From Vibrio bathopelagicus (GTDB taxonomy: Bacteria; Pseudomonadota; Gammaproteobacteria; Enterobacterales; Vibrionaceae), in assembly GCF_014879975.1 (NCBI RefSeq), contig NZ_CP062500.1, positions 1,240,001 through 1,304,000 of the forward strand: a DNA stretch of 64,000 bases, given 5' to 3'. The position numbers were made by a program, and so were the translations under genes. The notes under the pieces are model-generated. The model had not been told where the DNA came from. It saw only the letters and a program-made list of their open reading frames with translations, and did no database searches. Positions within the stretch are counted from its first letter, which is position 1. The number at the start of each line of letters is the position of its first letter. Shown piece after piece: positions 48,118-56,539 of this stretch.

Positions 48118-49284
48118 TTAGTTACCGTATCGCTTAAGCCACTCTTTCTCGAGCGCGTTTTGCCAGCTAGGGTGTGGTTCATCAATTGATTTAAATTGTT
48201 GGGTGTTTTTAGCGCTACCGGTTAAGTACTTGCTGCTCAACACTGAAGGATCGCCCCAAACATTAAGGTCGCCTTTACGCGATTGTGCTTCAGGGCTCAA
48301 CAAGAAGTTGATGGTTACCTGAGCGCCAGCACTTGCATTAGCATTCCAAGGAATCGCAAGGAAGTGGATGTTAGATAGAGCCCCGCTTTCTAGTGCATAA
48401 GCCTTGGTGGTTTCCGCTAATCGGCCACTCGCTTGTGCTGAATACACAGAGTTTGGATTAAAGGTAATGGCCAAATCGAGCTGTCCATCATCCAAAAGTT
48501 GGATACTTTCAGATGTGCCTGCTGGGAATTGTTTGCCACCACGCCATGCCACTTTATGGAACTTGTCTAAGTAAGCCCACAGTGGTGCCGTAACTTCTTG
48601 GAAGTTGTCTTCTGAAACCGGCTGAGCCAGTGCTGGGTTGTTGTTTGTTAGCTCAATCAGTAGAGACTTGATGAAGCTAGTGCCGTGAAATTCTGGTGGG
48701 CGAGGGTAGCTTAAGCGGTTAGGGAAAGCTTGAGCGTAGCTCAACATCTCTGAGAAAGATTGTGGTGGATTGTGTAGCGTCTCTTGGTCATGGATGAACA
48801 CAAGTTGTCCAACGCCCCATGGTGCTTCTAGGCCTTCTGTAGGCTCAGAGAAGTCGACATCAATCGGTAAAGATTTATCAACGTACTTCCAGTTTGGAAG
48901 TGATTCTGTGAATGGTCCAAACAACAGCGCGTTGTCTTTCATCGAACGGAAGTTCTCGCCATTGATCCAAACGATATCGACACTGCCTTCTGTGTTCTTG
49001 CCTGCTGCTTTTTCTGCGAGTAATCGAGTGGTGGTCTCTGCAATATCAGTTACTTTCACATGCTTTAAGGTGACACCGTAGTTACTTTGTAACTTCTTGC
49101 CTGCCCACTGTAGGTAACGATTGATCTCTTGGCTTCCGCCCCAAGCGTGAAAGTAGACAGTTTCTCCTTCTGCCTGCTGTTCAATTTGGTTCCAGCTATC
49201 GGTTGATGTTGCTTCATCAGCATAAATGGTTGCGCTGTATGCAACGGTTGCCATGATTACTAACGTACTTACTATCTTGTTCAT
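48118..49284 (-). CDS. ynjB: ABC transporter substrate-binding protein (YnjB-like)
   Basis: The periplasmic protein of about 388 residues has a signal peptide (MNKIVSTLVIMATVAYSATIYA) and the COG4134 segments EGETVYFHAWGGSQEINRYL and DIVWINGENFRSMK. It is distantly like thiamine- and iron-binding proteins. The frame extends upstream to 49395, but the signal peptide places the start at ATG 49284 (or 12 bases earlier). It is the first gene of ynjBCD-ynjF. Confidence 0.85.
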   Translation of the reverse strand: MNKIVSTLVIMATVAYSATIYADEATSTDSWNQIEQQAEGETVYFHAWGGSQEINRYLQWAGKKLQSNYGVTLKHVKVTDIAETTTRLLAEKAAGKNTEGSVDIVWINGENFRSMKDNALLFGPFTESLPNWKYVDKSLPIDVDFSEPTEGLEAPWGVGQLVFIHDQETLHNPPQSFSEMLSYAQAFPNRLSYPRPPEFHGTSFIKSLLIELTNNNPALAQPVSEDNFQEVTAPLWAYLDKFHKVAWRGGKQFPAGTSESIQLLDDGQLDLAITFNPNSVYSAQASGRLAETTKAYALESGALSNIHFLAIPWNANASAGAQVTINFLLSPEAQSRKGDLNVWGDPSVLSSKYLTGSAKNTQQFKSIDEPHPSWQNALEKEWLKRYGN

Positions 49285-49533
49285 AAACTTTTCCATTTGG
49301 TAGTGAACGGGCAAGAGCATTGTATTTTCGAACTCCCTAATAGTTATTCTATCTGTTTCTGAAATAATTTCTAATTCAATAGTAAATTCAATCAATTACT
49401 AGGAGCCCATGCCATCCTAGCAACAGACCGTTAAAGCCGTGAATTAATTGCACCTAAATGAGGTATTTCTGATATTTATTGGATGTCGGTACGAAAAGTG
49501 GTGTTTTGAATGTATTAGGCTATCGAGCAAGCA

Positions 49534-49563
49534 ATAAAAAAGGAGCCATGAAGGCTCCTTTAA
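49534..49563 (-). terminator. Terminator of the META-domain lipoprotein gene
   Basis: On the minus strand, GGAGCC-TTCAT-GGCTCC ends in a T-run of six. Confidence 0.9.
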
Positions 49564-49587
49564 TTAATATCTACTTTCAATGACGGA

Positions 49588-50034
49588 TTAGTTTACCCAG
49601 TCACGAATTGTGTACGTTAGTGTGTGTACATCGTTTTTAAGTACTAGCGTATCGTTTGTTAGGGTTACGTCGCTCCACTCGCTTAGAGTCGCTGAAACCG
49701 ATTGTTCGATTTCCATCGCAGAGCCGTGACACATTTTCATTGTCATACCCATTTGCTTGATACGGAATTGACCGTCTTTCAGCTCGCCTTGACCGAAGAA
49801 GTTGTTACAACCAGCCATACCGTTTGCCGTCATCTTTTCGCCGATCTCTAGACGAGGAGCTGCTTGATTTTCGCTTTTCTCAATGTCCTTGCCATCAATT
49901 TGCGCAAGTTCCCAATTATGGTGCTGTAGATCGGTTGGTGTTACTTGCATCGCGTTGTCACCTGTTGTTGTGCATGCTGCTAACATCATAGGTAAAGCGG
50001 CTACTGCTAGTAATTTTTTTGAACTAAACTTCAT
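49588..50034 (-). CDS. META-domain (HslJ-like) lipoprotein
   Basis: The protein of about 148 residues has a lipoprotein signal (KKLLAVAALPMMLAAC) and one META domain with GMAGCNNFFGQG and the segment TMKMCHGSAMEIEQ. It is like the HslJ heat-shock-related lipoprotein of E. coli, linked to novobiocin tolerance. I start at ATG 50034 because TTGGAG stands upstream; the frame extends further, without a site. Confidence 0.87.
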   Translation of the reverse strand: MKFSSKKLLAVAALPMMLAACTTTGDNAMQVTPTDLQHHNWELAQIDGKDIEKSENQAAPRLEIGEKMTANGMAGCNNFFGQGELKDGQFRIKQMGMTMKMCHGSAMEIEQSVSATLSEWSDVTLTNDTLVLKNDVHTLTYTIRDWVN

Positions 50035-50224
50035 ATTATAAGGCTCCAAAGGAAAGAACGAAGTTACCGAATAAGTGTAACTTGATGGGTTCAAAGTATA
50101 GTTTACAAAACACTATATGTGTCAGTATAAGGTCATAGTTTAGTATGGATTTAATCGGTCTGGCGACAAATTAATCGCTTATTTTTGAATTAGTAAGCTT
50201 AATTTCGATGTGTAAGGAGACAGG

Positions 50225-50485
50225 GTGGAGCAGTTAGAGTTTTTCCAAGTTCCAAGCCCTTGCGTTGGGGTTTGCTCAAGCGATGAAAAAGGCTATTGCC
50301 ATGGCTGCATGCGCAAAAGAGAGGAACGTTTTAATTGGATGTCGATGACATCTGCGGAGCAGTTGCATGTCATAAAATTATGCCGTCATCGCTATAGAAG
50401 AAAAATAATGAAGCAAAACAACTTGGTTGGTAAGCCTGAAGAAGAAGAGGGAAACACAAGCCCCCAAAGAGATCTTTTCGGTTAA
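50225..50485 (+). CDS. DUF1289-family cysteine-rich small protein
   Basis: The 86-residue protein has four cysteines in the family pattern PSPCVGVCSSDEKGYCHGCMRKREE, which suggests a metal or Fe-S site, followed by W-x-S-x-T and a basic helix. DUF1289 is often next to other genes without a clear partner; function unknown. The start is GTG 50225 behind AAGGAGACAGG. Confidence 0.88.
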   Translation: MEQLEFFQVPSPCVGVCSSDEKGYCHGCMRKREERFNWMSMTSAEQLHVIKLCRHRYRRKIMKQNNLVGKPEEEEGNTSPQRDLFG

Positions 50486-50594
50486 GCAATAACTATTGAG
50501 TTTTTATTTAACTCCGAGGTAACTATTACTTTACATAATGGTTGGGGTGTAATATTAAAGTAGGTACCTTTGTACCAGAAGGAGTGGTGTCGGT

Positions 50595-50762
50595 ATGAAT
50601 AAAAATGACGTGAAAATCAAAAAAAAACCAGTCAAAGCACTGGATAGAAAACCGATTGGGGCGAAAGATGACCCTGAAGGGAGTGCGCGTGATTGGCATT
50701 CGATGTCAGAAGAAGAACGAATGGAAATCCTTTCTCACCTTTCAGACATGCCTTTTCAATAA
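50595..50762 (+). CDS. Small hydrophilic protein of 55 residues
   Basis: An ATG frame behind AGAAGGAG (about 11 bases upstream) encodes a lysine-rich start (KIKKKPVKALDRKPIG) and an acidic helical end (SMSEEERMEILSHLSDMP). Its codon use looks like that of real genes. I recognise no family. The sequence ends 74 bases before the convergent gene at 50837. Confidence 0.6.
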   Translation: MNKNDVKIKKKPVKALDRKPIGAKDDPEGSARDWHSMSEEERMEILSHLSDMPFQ

Positions 50763-50836
50763 CGTCACTGGTTCATCAGAGTCTTTCTCAATAGCCACAT
50801 TTTCGCAAGCTAACAGTTTCTTAAACGAACGTCTTT

Positions 50837-51139
50837 TTAAACAAACATGTGATTCGCTTTCGTTACACCACGATGGTACGTACAAAATGTATCATCGGCC
50901 TCGGTGGTTTTACTATGAATCTTAATGTTGGTTATGACTTCGACAGCCCCTGCATCGTAACAAGCTTGCTCAGCCTTTTTAACGATATCGAGTAATTGGT
51001 TGAGCTCACCTTTCATTGTGGTTTCCATCGCACCAATTTGAAAAGGAACATCGGCTGCTTTCACTACTTCAATCGCTTTATCAACCACTTCGAAATTGTT
51101 GCCTTCTTTAACGCGAGGGATCACTTGGAAGGCAACCAT
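50837..51139 (-). CDS. UPF0045/DUF77 thiamine-binding-type protein
   Basis: The 100-residue protein (MVAFQVIPRVKEG…) belongs to the MTH1187/YkoF-like UPF0045 family, members of which bind thiamine or related pyrimidines in a ferredoxin-like fold. Visible parts are VPFQIGAMETTMKGELNQLLDIV and VEVITNIKIHSKT. The frame extends to a TTG at 51184; I prefer ATG 51139, the usual family length. No thiamine genes are next to it. Confidence 0.75.
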   Translation of the reverse strand: MVAFQVIPRVKEGNNFEVVDKAIEVVKAADVPFQIGAMETTMKGELNQLLDIVKKAEQACYDAGAVEVITNIKIHSKTTEADDTFCTYHRGVTKANHMFV

Positions 51140-51263
51140 CACTTCTTTTTCTCTTTTTAACTCAGACACTTTCTGCTTACTCAATGAAGGGAAACTGTTG
51201 CAGATAATAGGTTAATGCGGAGATAAATTCTACAGCGGTTATGCTGGCTTATTCGCTTATAGT

Positions 51264-51485
51264 CTACTTGTTACCCCAGTGGTCGCTAACCCAACCGCCT
51301 ATGTGCTCATCGAAATGACTGCCACTGAACCTGTGGTTGCGTTCAACTGAACAGTCACTCTCGTCTTTGTTATCTATTAGGGTTTGTATGTAGTTTGCCA
51401 TCGGGTCATTGGAACACTGACGATCGCGGCGAGTTGCCACTTCCTTAATCAGTTGCAATCGATATGTAGAGCTAGCACGTTTCAT
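51264..51485 (-). CDS. Hypothetical 73-residue protein
   Basis: The polar protein (N-terminal KRASSTYRLQLIKEVATRRDRQC, then an acidic and histidine/tryptophan-rich end, GGWVSDHWGNK) matches no family I know. A very good AGGAGGT site stands seven bases before the ATG, so it is probably translated. Confidence 0.6.
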   Translation of the reverse strand: MKRASSTYRLQLIKEVATRRDRQCSNDPMANYIQTLIDNKDESDCSVERNHRFSGSHFDEHIGGWVSDHWGNK

Positions 51486-51678
51486 TTCAATGACCTCCTG
51501 TTTTAGACACTAATAGAAAAATCTAGTTGCCAGATATAGGGGCGTCAACGTGATCAGAAAGTATTTTTTTTGAGCAACCAAGAATCAATACGTTGGCATC
51601 ATAATTCACAAAAGTGTCATTTAACTTGGCGAGATTAAGCGGTCTTTTTTAGGTTTAGGTGGCCGTTTTTCTTTGAAT

Positions 51679-51703
51679 AAAAAAGCCCAGTTAATACTGG
51701 GCT
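51679..51703 (-). terminator. Terminator of the DEAD-box helicase gene
   Basis: On the minus strand, AGCCCAGT…ACTGGGCT ends in six T, about 17 bases after the stop. Confidence 0.9.
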
Positions 51704-51719
51704 AATCGATTTGTTGTGG

Positions 51720-52958
51720 TTATTTTGAAGAATTTGGCTTGCTCTTAAATTGCTTAACACTCTTCTTTTTTGCCGTTCTGCGATTGGCCATTTTGTCCTT
51801 TGGTGGACGTTTTCTTGCTGTCGCTTCAGATGCGGGTTTATCCGTTACCGGAAAACCTTCTAATGACTGCAACAGAAGTGCTTTGTTGGTGAGAGTACGG
51901 ATGGCGTCTAAATGCTCAGTTTCACCGTGGCTCACTAGGGAAATTGCGAATCCAGTGCTTCCTGCTCTGGCTGTGCGCCCGACACGGTGTACGTAAGTCG
52001 CAGAGTGAGATGGCAAGTCAAAGTTAATCACGACGGGCAGTTGGTCTATATGTATGCCTCTAGCCATCACATCAGTCGCGATCAACACTCGTGTTTCGCC
52101 ATTTTTGAAACTTTCTAATGCTTGCGTTCGTTCTTCTTGGCTTTTGTTGCCGTGTAAGGCACTTACGCTAATCTTTGCCTTATTCAGTCGCTTGGTTAGC
52201 GCATCAGCATTGTCTTTGGCGCTGATGAAAACCAACACCTGTGGCCATTGATGCTGGTTCAGTAACGCGATGAGCGCTTGAGGTTTGCTTCCCTTGTTCA
52301 CTAGGTAGAGCGTTTCTTCAATGGCTGAAACGACACTGTTCTCTTGGTGCGTCGAGACCTTTACTGGATTAGTAAGAAGCGCCTCAGCCTGACTGACTAG
52401 CTCTTTTGGCAACGTAGCCGAAAACAGCAGTGTTTGATGTTTTTTAGGAAGAGCAGAAATAATGGTTTGAATATCCGGCCAAAACCCCATGTCGAGTAAA
52501 CGGTCTGCTTCATCAAGAACCAAGGACTCGCATTGGGTTAGCGCTAGCTTGTTCTCTTGAATAATGGCAAGTAGGCGGCCAGGAGCTGCGATCACGAGTT
52601 GTGGCTTCTCTAACAATTGTTGTTGCTGATTATCGAGATCAACTCCACCAGTCAGTGTCACCGTTTTGATATCAAGTGCGGTAGCGATGGGTTCTAGAGC
52701 TTTGGCTACTTGAGAGGCAAGCTCACGGGTTGGAACAATGATGACCGCTTGCAGTTCGTGAATTGCAGCATTGATGTTGTTTAACAGAGGTAAGCCAAAC
52801 GCCAATGTTTTCCCGCTGCCTGTTTGGGCTAAGGCGAGAACGTCTTTGCCCGAAACAATATGGGGAATAGCCGATTGCTGCACCTCTGTAGGAATCTGGA
52901 GTTGGGTGGGGATCGCAGCAATAGTTTGAGCGTTTAGGGTTAGGCTATCAAATGACAT
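51720..52958 (-). CDS. DEAD-box RNA helicase (RhlE-like)
   Basis: This ATP-dependent RNA-unwinding enzyme has 412 residues with the full motif set: Q-motif region IPTEVQQSAIP, motif I AQTGSGKT, Ia PTRELA, II LDEADRLLDMGF, III SAT, and VI HRVGRTARAG. The short C-terminus is lysine-rich (KRPPKDKMANRRTAKKKS), typical of RhlE-like proteins and suited to RNA contact. ATG 52958 is used. It is a single gene. Confidence 0.88.
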   Translation of the reverse strand: MSFDSLTLNAQTIAAIPTQLQIPTEVQQSAIPHIVSGKDVLALAQTGSGKTLAFGLPLLNNINAAIHELQAVIIVPTRELASQVAKALEPIATALDIKTVTLTGGVDLDNQQQQLLEKPQLVIAAPGRLLAIIQENKLALTQCESLVLDEADRLLDMGFWPDIQTIISALPKKHQTLLFSATLPKELVSQAEALLTNPVKVSTHQENSVVSAIEETLYLVNKGSKPQALIALLNQHQWPQVLVFISAKDNADALTKRLNKAKISVSALHGNKSQEERTQALESFKNGETRVLIATDVMARGIHIDQLPVVINFDLPSHSATYVHRVGRTARAGSTGFAISLVSHGETEHLDAIRTLTNKALLLQSLEGFPVTDKPASEATARKRPPKDKMANRRTAKKKSVKQFKSKPNSSK

Positions 52959-53203
52959 AAATGAACCAAGTATCAAAAGGGAAGTGGAGTCTAACAGGGC
53001 TATAAATGTTAGAGAATGAGTTTTGTCGCGTTACAGGATGAACGGTTGAATTATACACGTTCATTTTATGCGTTATCCATACAAGCGAACTGAGCATAAG
53101 CTAATTAAGCGTTTGATATATTGTAATGGGGTGGAATGGACGTACAATACCCGCCCTAAAACGATCAAGAATGATTAGGAAGCGATAAGGAAATGAGAGC
53201 GAA

Positions 53204-53830
53204 ATGAGTTGGGAAAGTATCTGGCTGTTTATTGTCATCGTGTTTTTTATTGCCATTATTCCAGGCCCAAATGCTTTGTTGGTATTGAGTACGGCTTTAA
53301 CCCAAAGAAAGCTGTTTGCGTTTATTAACGTGTTGGGTGTGTCATGCGGTTTCTTTTTTCATGCGTTTGTTTCTGCGAATGGCATGAGCTTACTGTTATC
53401 TCAGACCCCGATGGCGTTTGAAGCCCTTAAGTGGCTGGGCGTCTTGTACTTAGTCTGGCTTGGTTATAATCACTTTCGAGCGGCACTGCGAGCTCAAGAG
53501 GGCGTGCTTGCTGTGGTGAGTGCATCGGGTAGTAAGCTTTATCATCAGTTTGTGAAAGGGTTATTGACCAACTTACTTAACCCTAAAATTGTCTTGTTCT
53601 ACCTTTCTATATTCCCTCAGTTTGTTTCTACGAACAACATTGTATCCGACAGCTTAATGCTGGGCGCGATACAGGCAATAGTGGTTGCTACATGGTTTTT
53701 AGTTGTTATTTTGATGGCTGATACCTTTAAGAGGTTATTAACTCAAAAGCGCACTTCTCAATGGATGAACATTGTGTGCGGGTTGTTGTTTGTGGGCTTC
53801 AGTATTCAATTGGCGTTGTTTCAGCTTTAG
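53204..53830 (+). CDS. LysE-family amino-acid exporter
   Basis: The 208-residue protein has five or six membrane segments and the LysE/RhtB signature PGPNALLVLSTALTQ near residue 20, LGVLYLVWLGYN near 85, and the GLLTNLLNPKIVLFY region. The family exports amino acids such as threonine, homoserine, lysine; the substrate here is unknown. It is alone. Confidence 0.87.
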   Translation: MSWESIWLFIVIVFFIAIIPGPNALLVLSTALTQRKLFAFINVLGVSCGFFFHAFVSANGMSLLLSQTPMAFEALKWLGVLYLVWLGYNHFRAALRAQEGVLAVVSASGSKLYHQFVKGLLTNLLNPKIVLFYLSIFPQFVSTNNIVSDSLMLGAIQAIVVATWFLVVILMADTFKRLLTQKRTSQWMNIVCGLLFVGFSIQLALFQL

Positions 53831-54047
53831 GGTTCATTGCTAACAATCGAACTCCTAGCATATACGACACATATCTCACTTTTTACTGAATGCTCAACAA
53901 TCCTTGTTTCTCTGCATAAATCTCTAAAGCAATAGCTCGTAAAGTCGATATAATAATCAGATATCAATTTGGTGAATATGTTCGTCGACACCCAATTGAA
54001 GCTAAAAGCTATTGATTGACTGAATAAACAGAGACAGGGAGTCACAG

Positions 54048-54404
54048 ATGAGTGAAGAGTCATTCACCCAGAAACGCAAATATTACCGCTTGAAGTACCC
54101 AAAAAAGGCACGTCCAGTGATGCGAATTAAGGATGAGCTTTTTCATGTTAGTGAAGTGTCTGAAAAAGGTGTGCGCTTGATGATGCGTAACATCATTCCT
54201 GTTTATCGAGGTTTTTCGATGGCGGGTAGTTTAAGACTGCATGATAACAACACTATTGATATTAGTGGTGCTGTGTTGCGACAAGAAGGTGATGAAGTGA
54301 TTGTTCAGTTGTTACAAGGACCAAGCTTCAAAGATATGGTGTCAGAACAAAGACACATTAGGCAAAGATACCCTGTGTTTTTTGCTAGCCTCAGAGTGGC
54401 ATAG
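54048..54404 (+). CDS. PilZ-domain protein
   Basis: The 118-residue single-domain protein has the c-di-GMP binding pattern of PilZ: an N-terminal KRKYYRLKYP (RxxxR-like, R-L-K-Y-P) and a V-S-E-V-S-E-K-G segment that fits (D/N)xSxxG with one change (E in place of D). It may bind c-di-GMP, together with the EAL-HDOD and HD-GYP proteins in the window. The 217-base gap before it holds no gene that I can see. Confidence 0.8.
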   Translation: MSEESFTQKRKYYRLKYPKKARPVMRIKDELFHVSEVSEKGVRLMMRNIIPVYRGFSMAGSLRLHDNNTIDISGAVLRQEGDEVIVQLLQGPSFKDMVSEQRHIRQRYPVFFASLRVA

Positions 54405-54462
54405 AAGGCTTTTAAAGTTAGATGCCTTAAAGCTTAATTCACTCATTCAAAGCCGACATTAA

Positions 54463-54494
54463 AAAGCCCAGCACTTTCACAAGTGCTGGGCTTT
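54463..54494 (+). terminator. Bidirectional terminator between the PilZ gene and the carboxypeptidase
   Basis: A perfect 14-base stem (AAAGCCCAGCACTT and its complement) with a four-base loop lies between two convergent genes. Confidence 0.9.
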
Positions 54495-54541
54495 GCTATG
54501 TATGTAAGCAAACTAACTATACGGACAAACTAAGGAGCTTA

Positions 54542-54571
54542 GTTCGTCTTATGGTTCGTTTATAGCTCGTC
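54542..54571. repeat. Short degenerate repeat across the stop of the carboxypeptidase gene
   Basis: GTTCGTC (54542), GTTCGTT (54554) and GCTCGTC (54565) are spaced 12 and 11 bases apart. The minus-strand stop is at 54560-54562, inside the array. This is a weaker case than the other 3' repeats. Confidence 0.4.
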
Positions 54572-55684
54572 TACTGTTGCCCAAACCGCTGCTAGCATGT
54601 CGTGACCAAATGCAACGCTGCGCTCCGGAGACCAGCCGTACAGTTCGTCAGCGTGGCTGATGTGATCTTTGAATGGCATCTCTACGGTGTAAGCCAAACA
54701 TTTGAACTGCTCACCGATCCAGTTTGTGCCGACCGTCATATTCGCTTTACCCGGCTCGTCTTTATCGTAACCAAATTCATCTTGGAACTCAGGTGTGATA
54801 GTCAGAAGCGCTTGCTTGAAGTGATTCTCTAGTTTTGCGATGCGCTCGTTGTATGAAGGTGTGCCTTCGCTACCCGCTACAAAGTTGTATGGAATTGCTT
54901 CGTCGCCGTGAATATCGAGACACATATCAACGCCCGTTTCTAGCATGCGCTCACGTACAAGGAACACCTCTGGGCTGCGTTCCATAGACGGTGATTGCCA
55001 CTCGCGGTTCAGGTTCACGCCAATCGCGTTGGTGCGCAGGTGACCACGAATACTGCCATCTGGGTTCATGTTTGGTACAACGCGGAATACAACGCTGTCT
55101 AACAGTGAACGGCCTACTGTATTTGTCTCATCGAGCAGACGTTGAAGCAAACCTTCGATTAGCCATTCAGCCATGGTCTCGCCAGGGTGTTGGCGACCAA
55201 TAACCCAAATGTTTTTCTTCTCTTCACTTGGCTCACCAATAGTTAGCAAAGTGATGTCGTTGTTGTCTAGCGTGTGGCCCAGTGTTTCAAGCTTACATGC
55301 AGGATGCGTCTGTGCGCTGTGCAGAAGATCTTGATGACGATCGTATGAGTACGGCGCGAAGTACGCGAAGTACATTGAATCGTGCTCTGGAATGATGTCG
55401 AAACTTAGTGTGTCGCCATCGAACTGAGATGGAATACGGAACCACTCTTCACGGTCATAAGATGCAACCACATCGTAATCTTTCCAGCCTTCAGGGTAAG
55501 CAGACGTTGCCAATTGACCGATTTCGAAGTGGTGTGCCTGTTGAGCATCACTTTCTAAGCGGAAGTGGAACCACTGAGAGATTTCAGTCTGGTGGTCTGC
55601 TGGGATAGTCAGTTGAATGTTATGTGGTGAATCTGCTGAAACGACGTGAATGTTGCCGCTTTCGAAGTTGCTGAAAATTTTCAT
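54560..55684 (-). CDS. M14-family zinc carboxypeptidase (cytosolic carboxypeptidase-like)
   Basis: The 374-residue protein has the M14 zinc ligands HPGE (about residue 165) and a later histidine in DIHGDEAIP (about 263), plus RTNAIGVNLNREW. An N-terminal beta domain (about 1-130) precedes it, as in the CCP/AGBL-like group. It has no signal peptide, so it is predicted cytosolic. Substrate unknown. ATG 55684 is chosen; the frame extends further without a ribosome site. Confidence 0.85.
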   Translation of the reverse strand: MKIFSNFESGNIHVVSADSPHNIQLTIPADHQTEISQWFHFRLESDAQQAHHFEIGQLATSAYPEGWKDYDVVASYDREEWFRIPSQFDGDTLSFDIIPEHDSMYFAYFAPYSYDRHQDLLHSAQTHPACKLETLGHTLDNNDITLLTIGEPSEEKKNIWVIGRQHPGETMAEWLIEGLLQRLLDETNTVGRSLLDSVVFRVVPNMNPDGSIRGHLRTNAIGVNLNREWQSPSMERSPEVFLVRERMLETGVDMCLDIHGDEAIPYNFVAGSEGTPSYNERIAKLENHFKQALLTITPEFQDEFGYDKDEPGKANMTVGTNWIGEQFKCLAYTVEMPFKDHISHADELYGWSPERSVAFGHDMLAAVWATVDEL

Positions 55685-55771
55685 TGTAGTTTTTATCTCG
55701 TAGTTGAGTTGCCGTAAGACTAGCACACTTTTTTTCGAGCAAACCACTAACTAAATCGTAATGAGATGTTA

Positions 55772-55840
55772 TTTCAGCTATCTATTTTTAGCTGCCTACT
55801 TTAAGCCGTCAGCTTTTTAACTGTCTGCTTTGAGCTATCG
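55772..55840. repeat. 14 bp tandem repeat ending inside the NifW-like gene
   Basis: The core AGCTATC or a variant (AGCTGCC, AGCCGTC, AACTGTC, AGCTATC) starts at 55776, 55790, 55804, 55819 and 55833, a period of 14, 14, 15, 14 bases, each with a preceding TTT tract. The last unit holds the stop (55835-55837) of the minus-strand gene. Confidence 0.65.
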
Positions 55841-56110
55841 ACGCTGGCAAGTCGTGCAGCCACGACAGGCTGATCGTGTGTAGCGATCCAGCTTACTGCG
55901 TTGCACCTTACAGTACGCGTTTTTCAGCGCTCTTCGTCCAGAAAACCAATCATCAGGTTTCGAAAGAATCAGATAACCATTAAAGCGCTTCACCAGCTCG
56001 ACTCTGTTCTGGTCGATGAACTTGCTATCAAACCCAATTTCGAAGTAATCAAGCGCTTGTTCAATCGAAGTGAAACTCGCTACTTTTTGTTGGAATTCTG
56101 TTTGGCTCAT
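55835..56110 (-). CDS. NifW-like protein with a C-terminal cysteine motif
   Basis: The 91-residue protein has the NifW-like pattern DYFEIGFDSKFIDQNRVELVKRFNGYL. NifW protects nitrogenase in diazotrophs, but no nif genes are near it. The end CRGCTTCQRR (C-x2-C-x2-C) is an extra cysteine cluster that could bind a metal. I am unsure whether it keeps a NifW-type role. Confidence 0.65.
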   Translation of the reverse strand: MSQTEFQQKVASFTSIEQALDYFEIGFDSKFIDQNRVELVKRFNGYLILSKPDDWFSGRRALKNAYCKVQRSKLDRYTRSACRGCTTCQRR

Positions 56111-56286
56111 GGGGAGTTAGTCTCTGAACTGGTGGCAACTATTGTACCGAGTCTACGACTTGCTTTATTGACTTTAGTTATGACTTATCCAGATTTTAGT
56201 CGTGGGCTTTTTCAACTTGAAATGATCTATTTAACTCTTTGAGGCTTTTATAGATAAAACATCAATAAGCTGTGAAAGAAAGAATC

Positions 56287-56454
56287 ATGAATCGGATAAA
56301 CTCAAAGAAGTTACTTCGCAGTAAATGGACCGCGGTTAGCCCAGTCAAGAAGGAGAAACACTTCATGATTACTGAGGTTGAATTCGAAGAAGGGGAGGTG
56401 ATTCGTTGCGTAATAGAAGCGGTGATAACCAAACGAGAGGAAGCCATCAATTAG
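56287..56454 (+). CDS. TIGR02450-like small tryptophan-motif protein
   Basis: The 55-residue protein MNRINSKKLLRSKWTAVSP… matches the small TIGR02450 family I recall (INPKKLLxSKWTAV); its role is not known. ATG 56287 is chosen; the GTG at 56272 adds five residues. It has no gene partner on the same strand. Confidence 0.75.
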   Translation: MNRINSKKLLRSKWTAVSPVKKEKHFMITEVEFEEGEVIRCVIEAVITKREEAIN

Positions 56455-56539
56455 CGGGACTTGACCAACAAAGATCATTGGCTTCCTGGTTGGAAATAAA
56501 GAAGTGAAGTGAGGGTAAGGTAAGACAACCCTATCAGTC

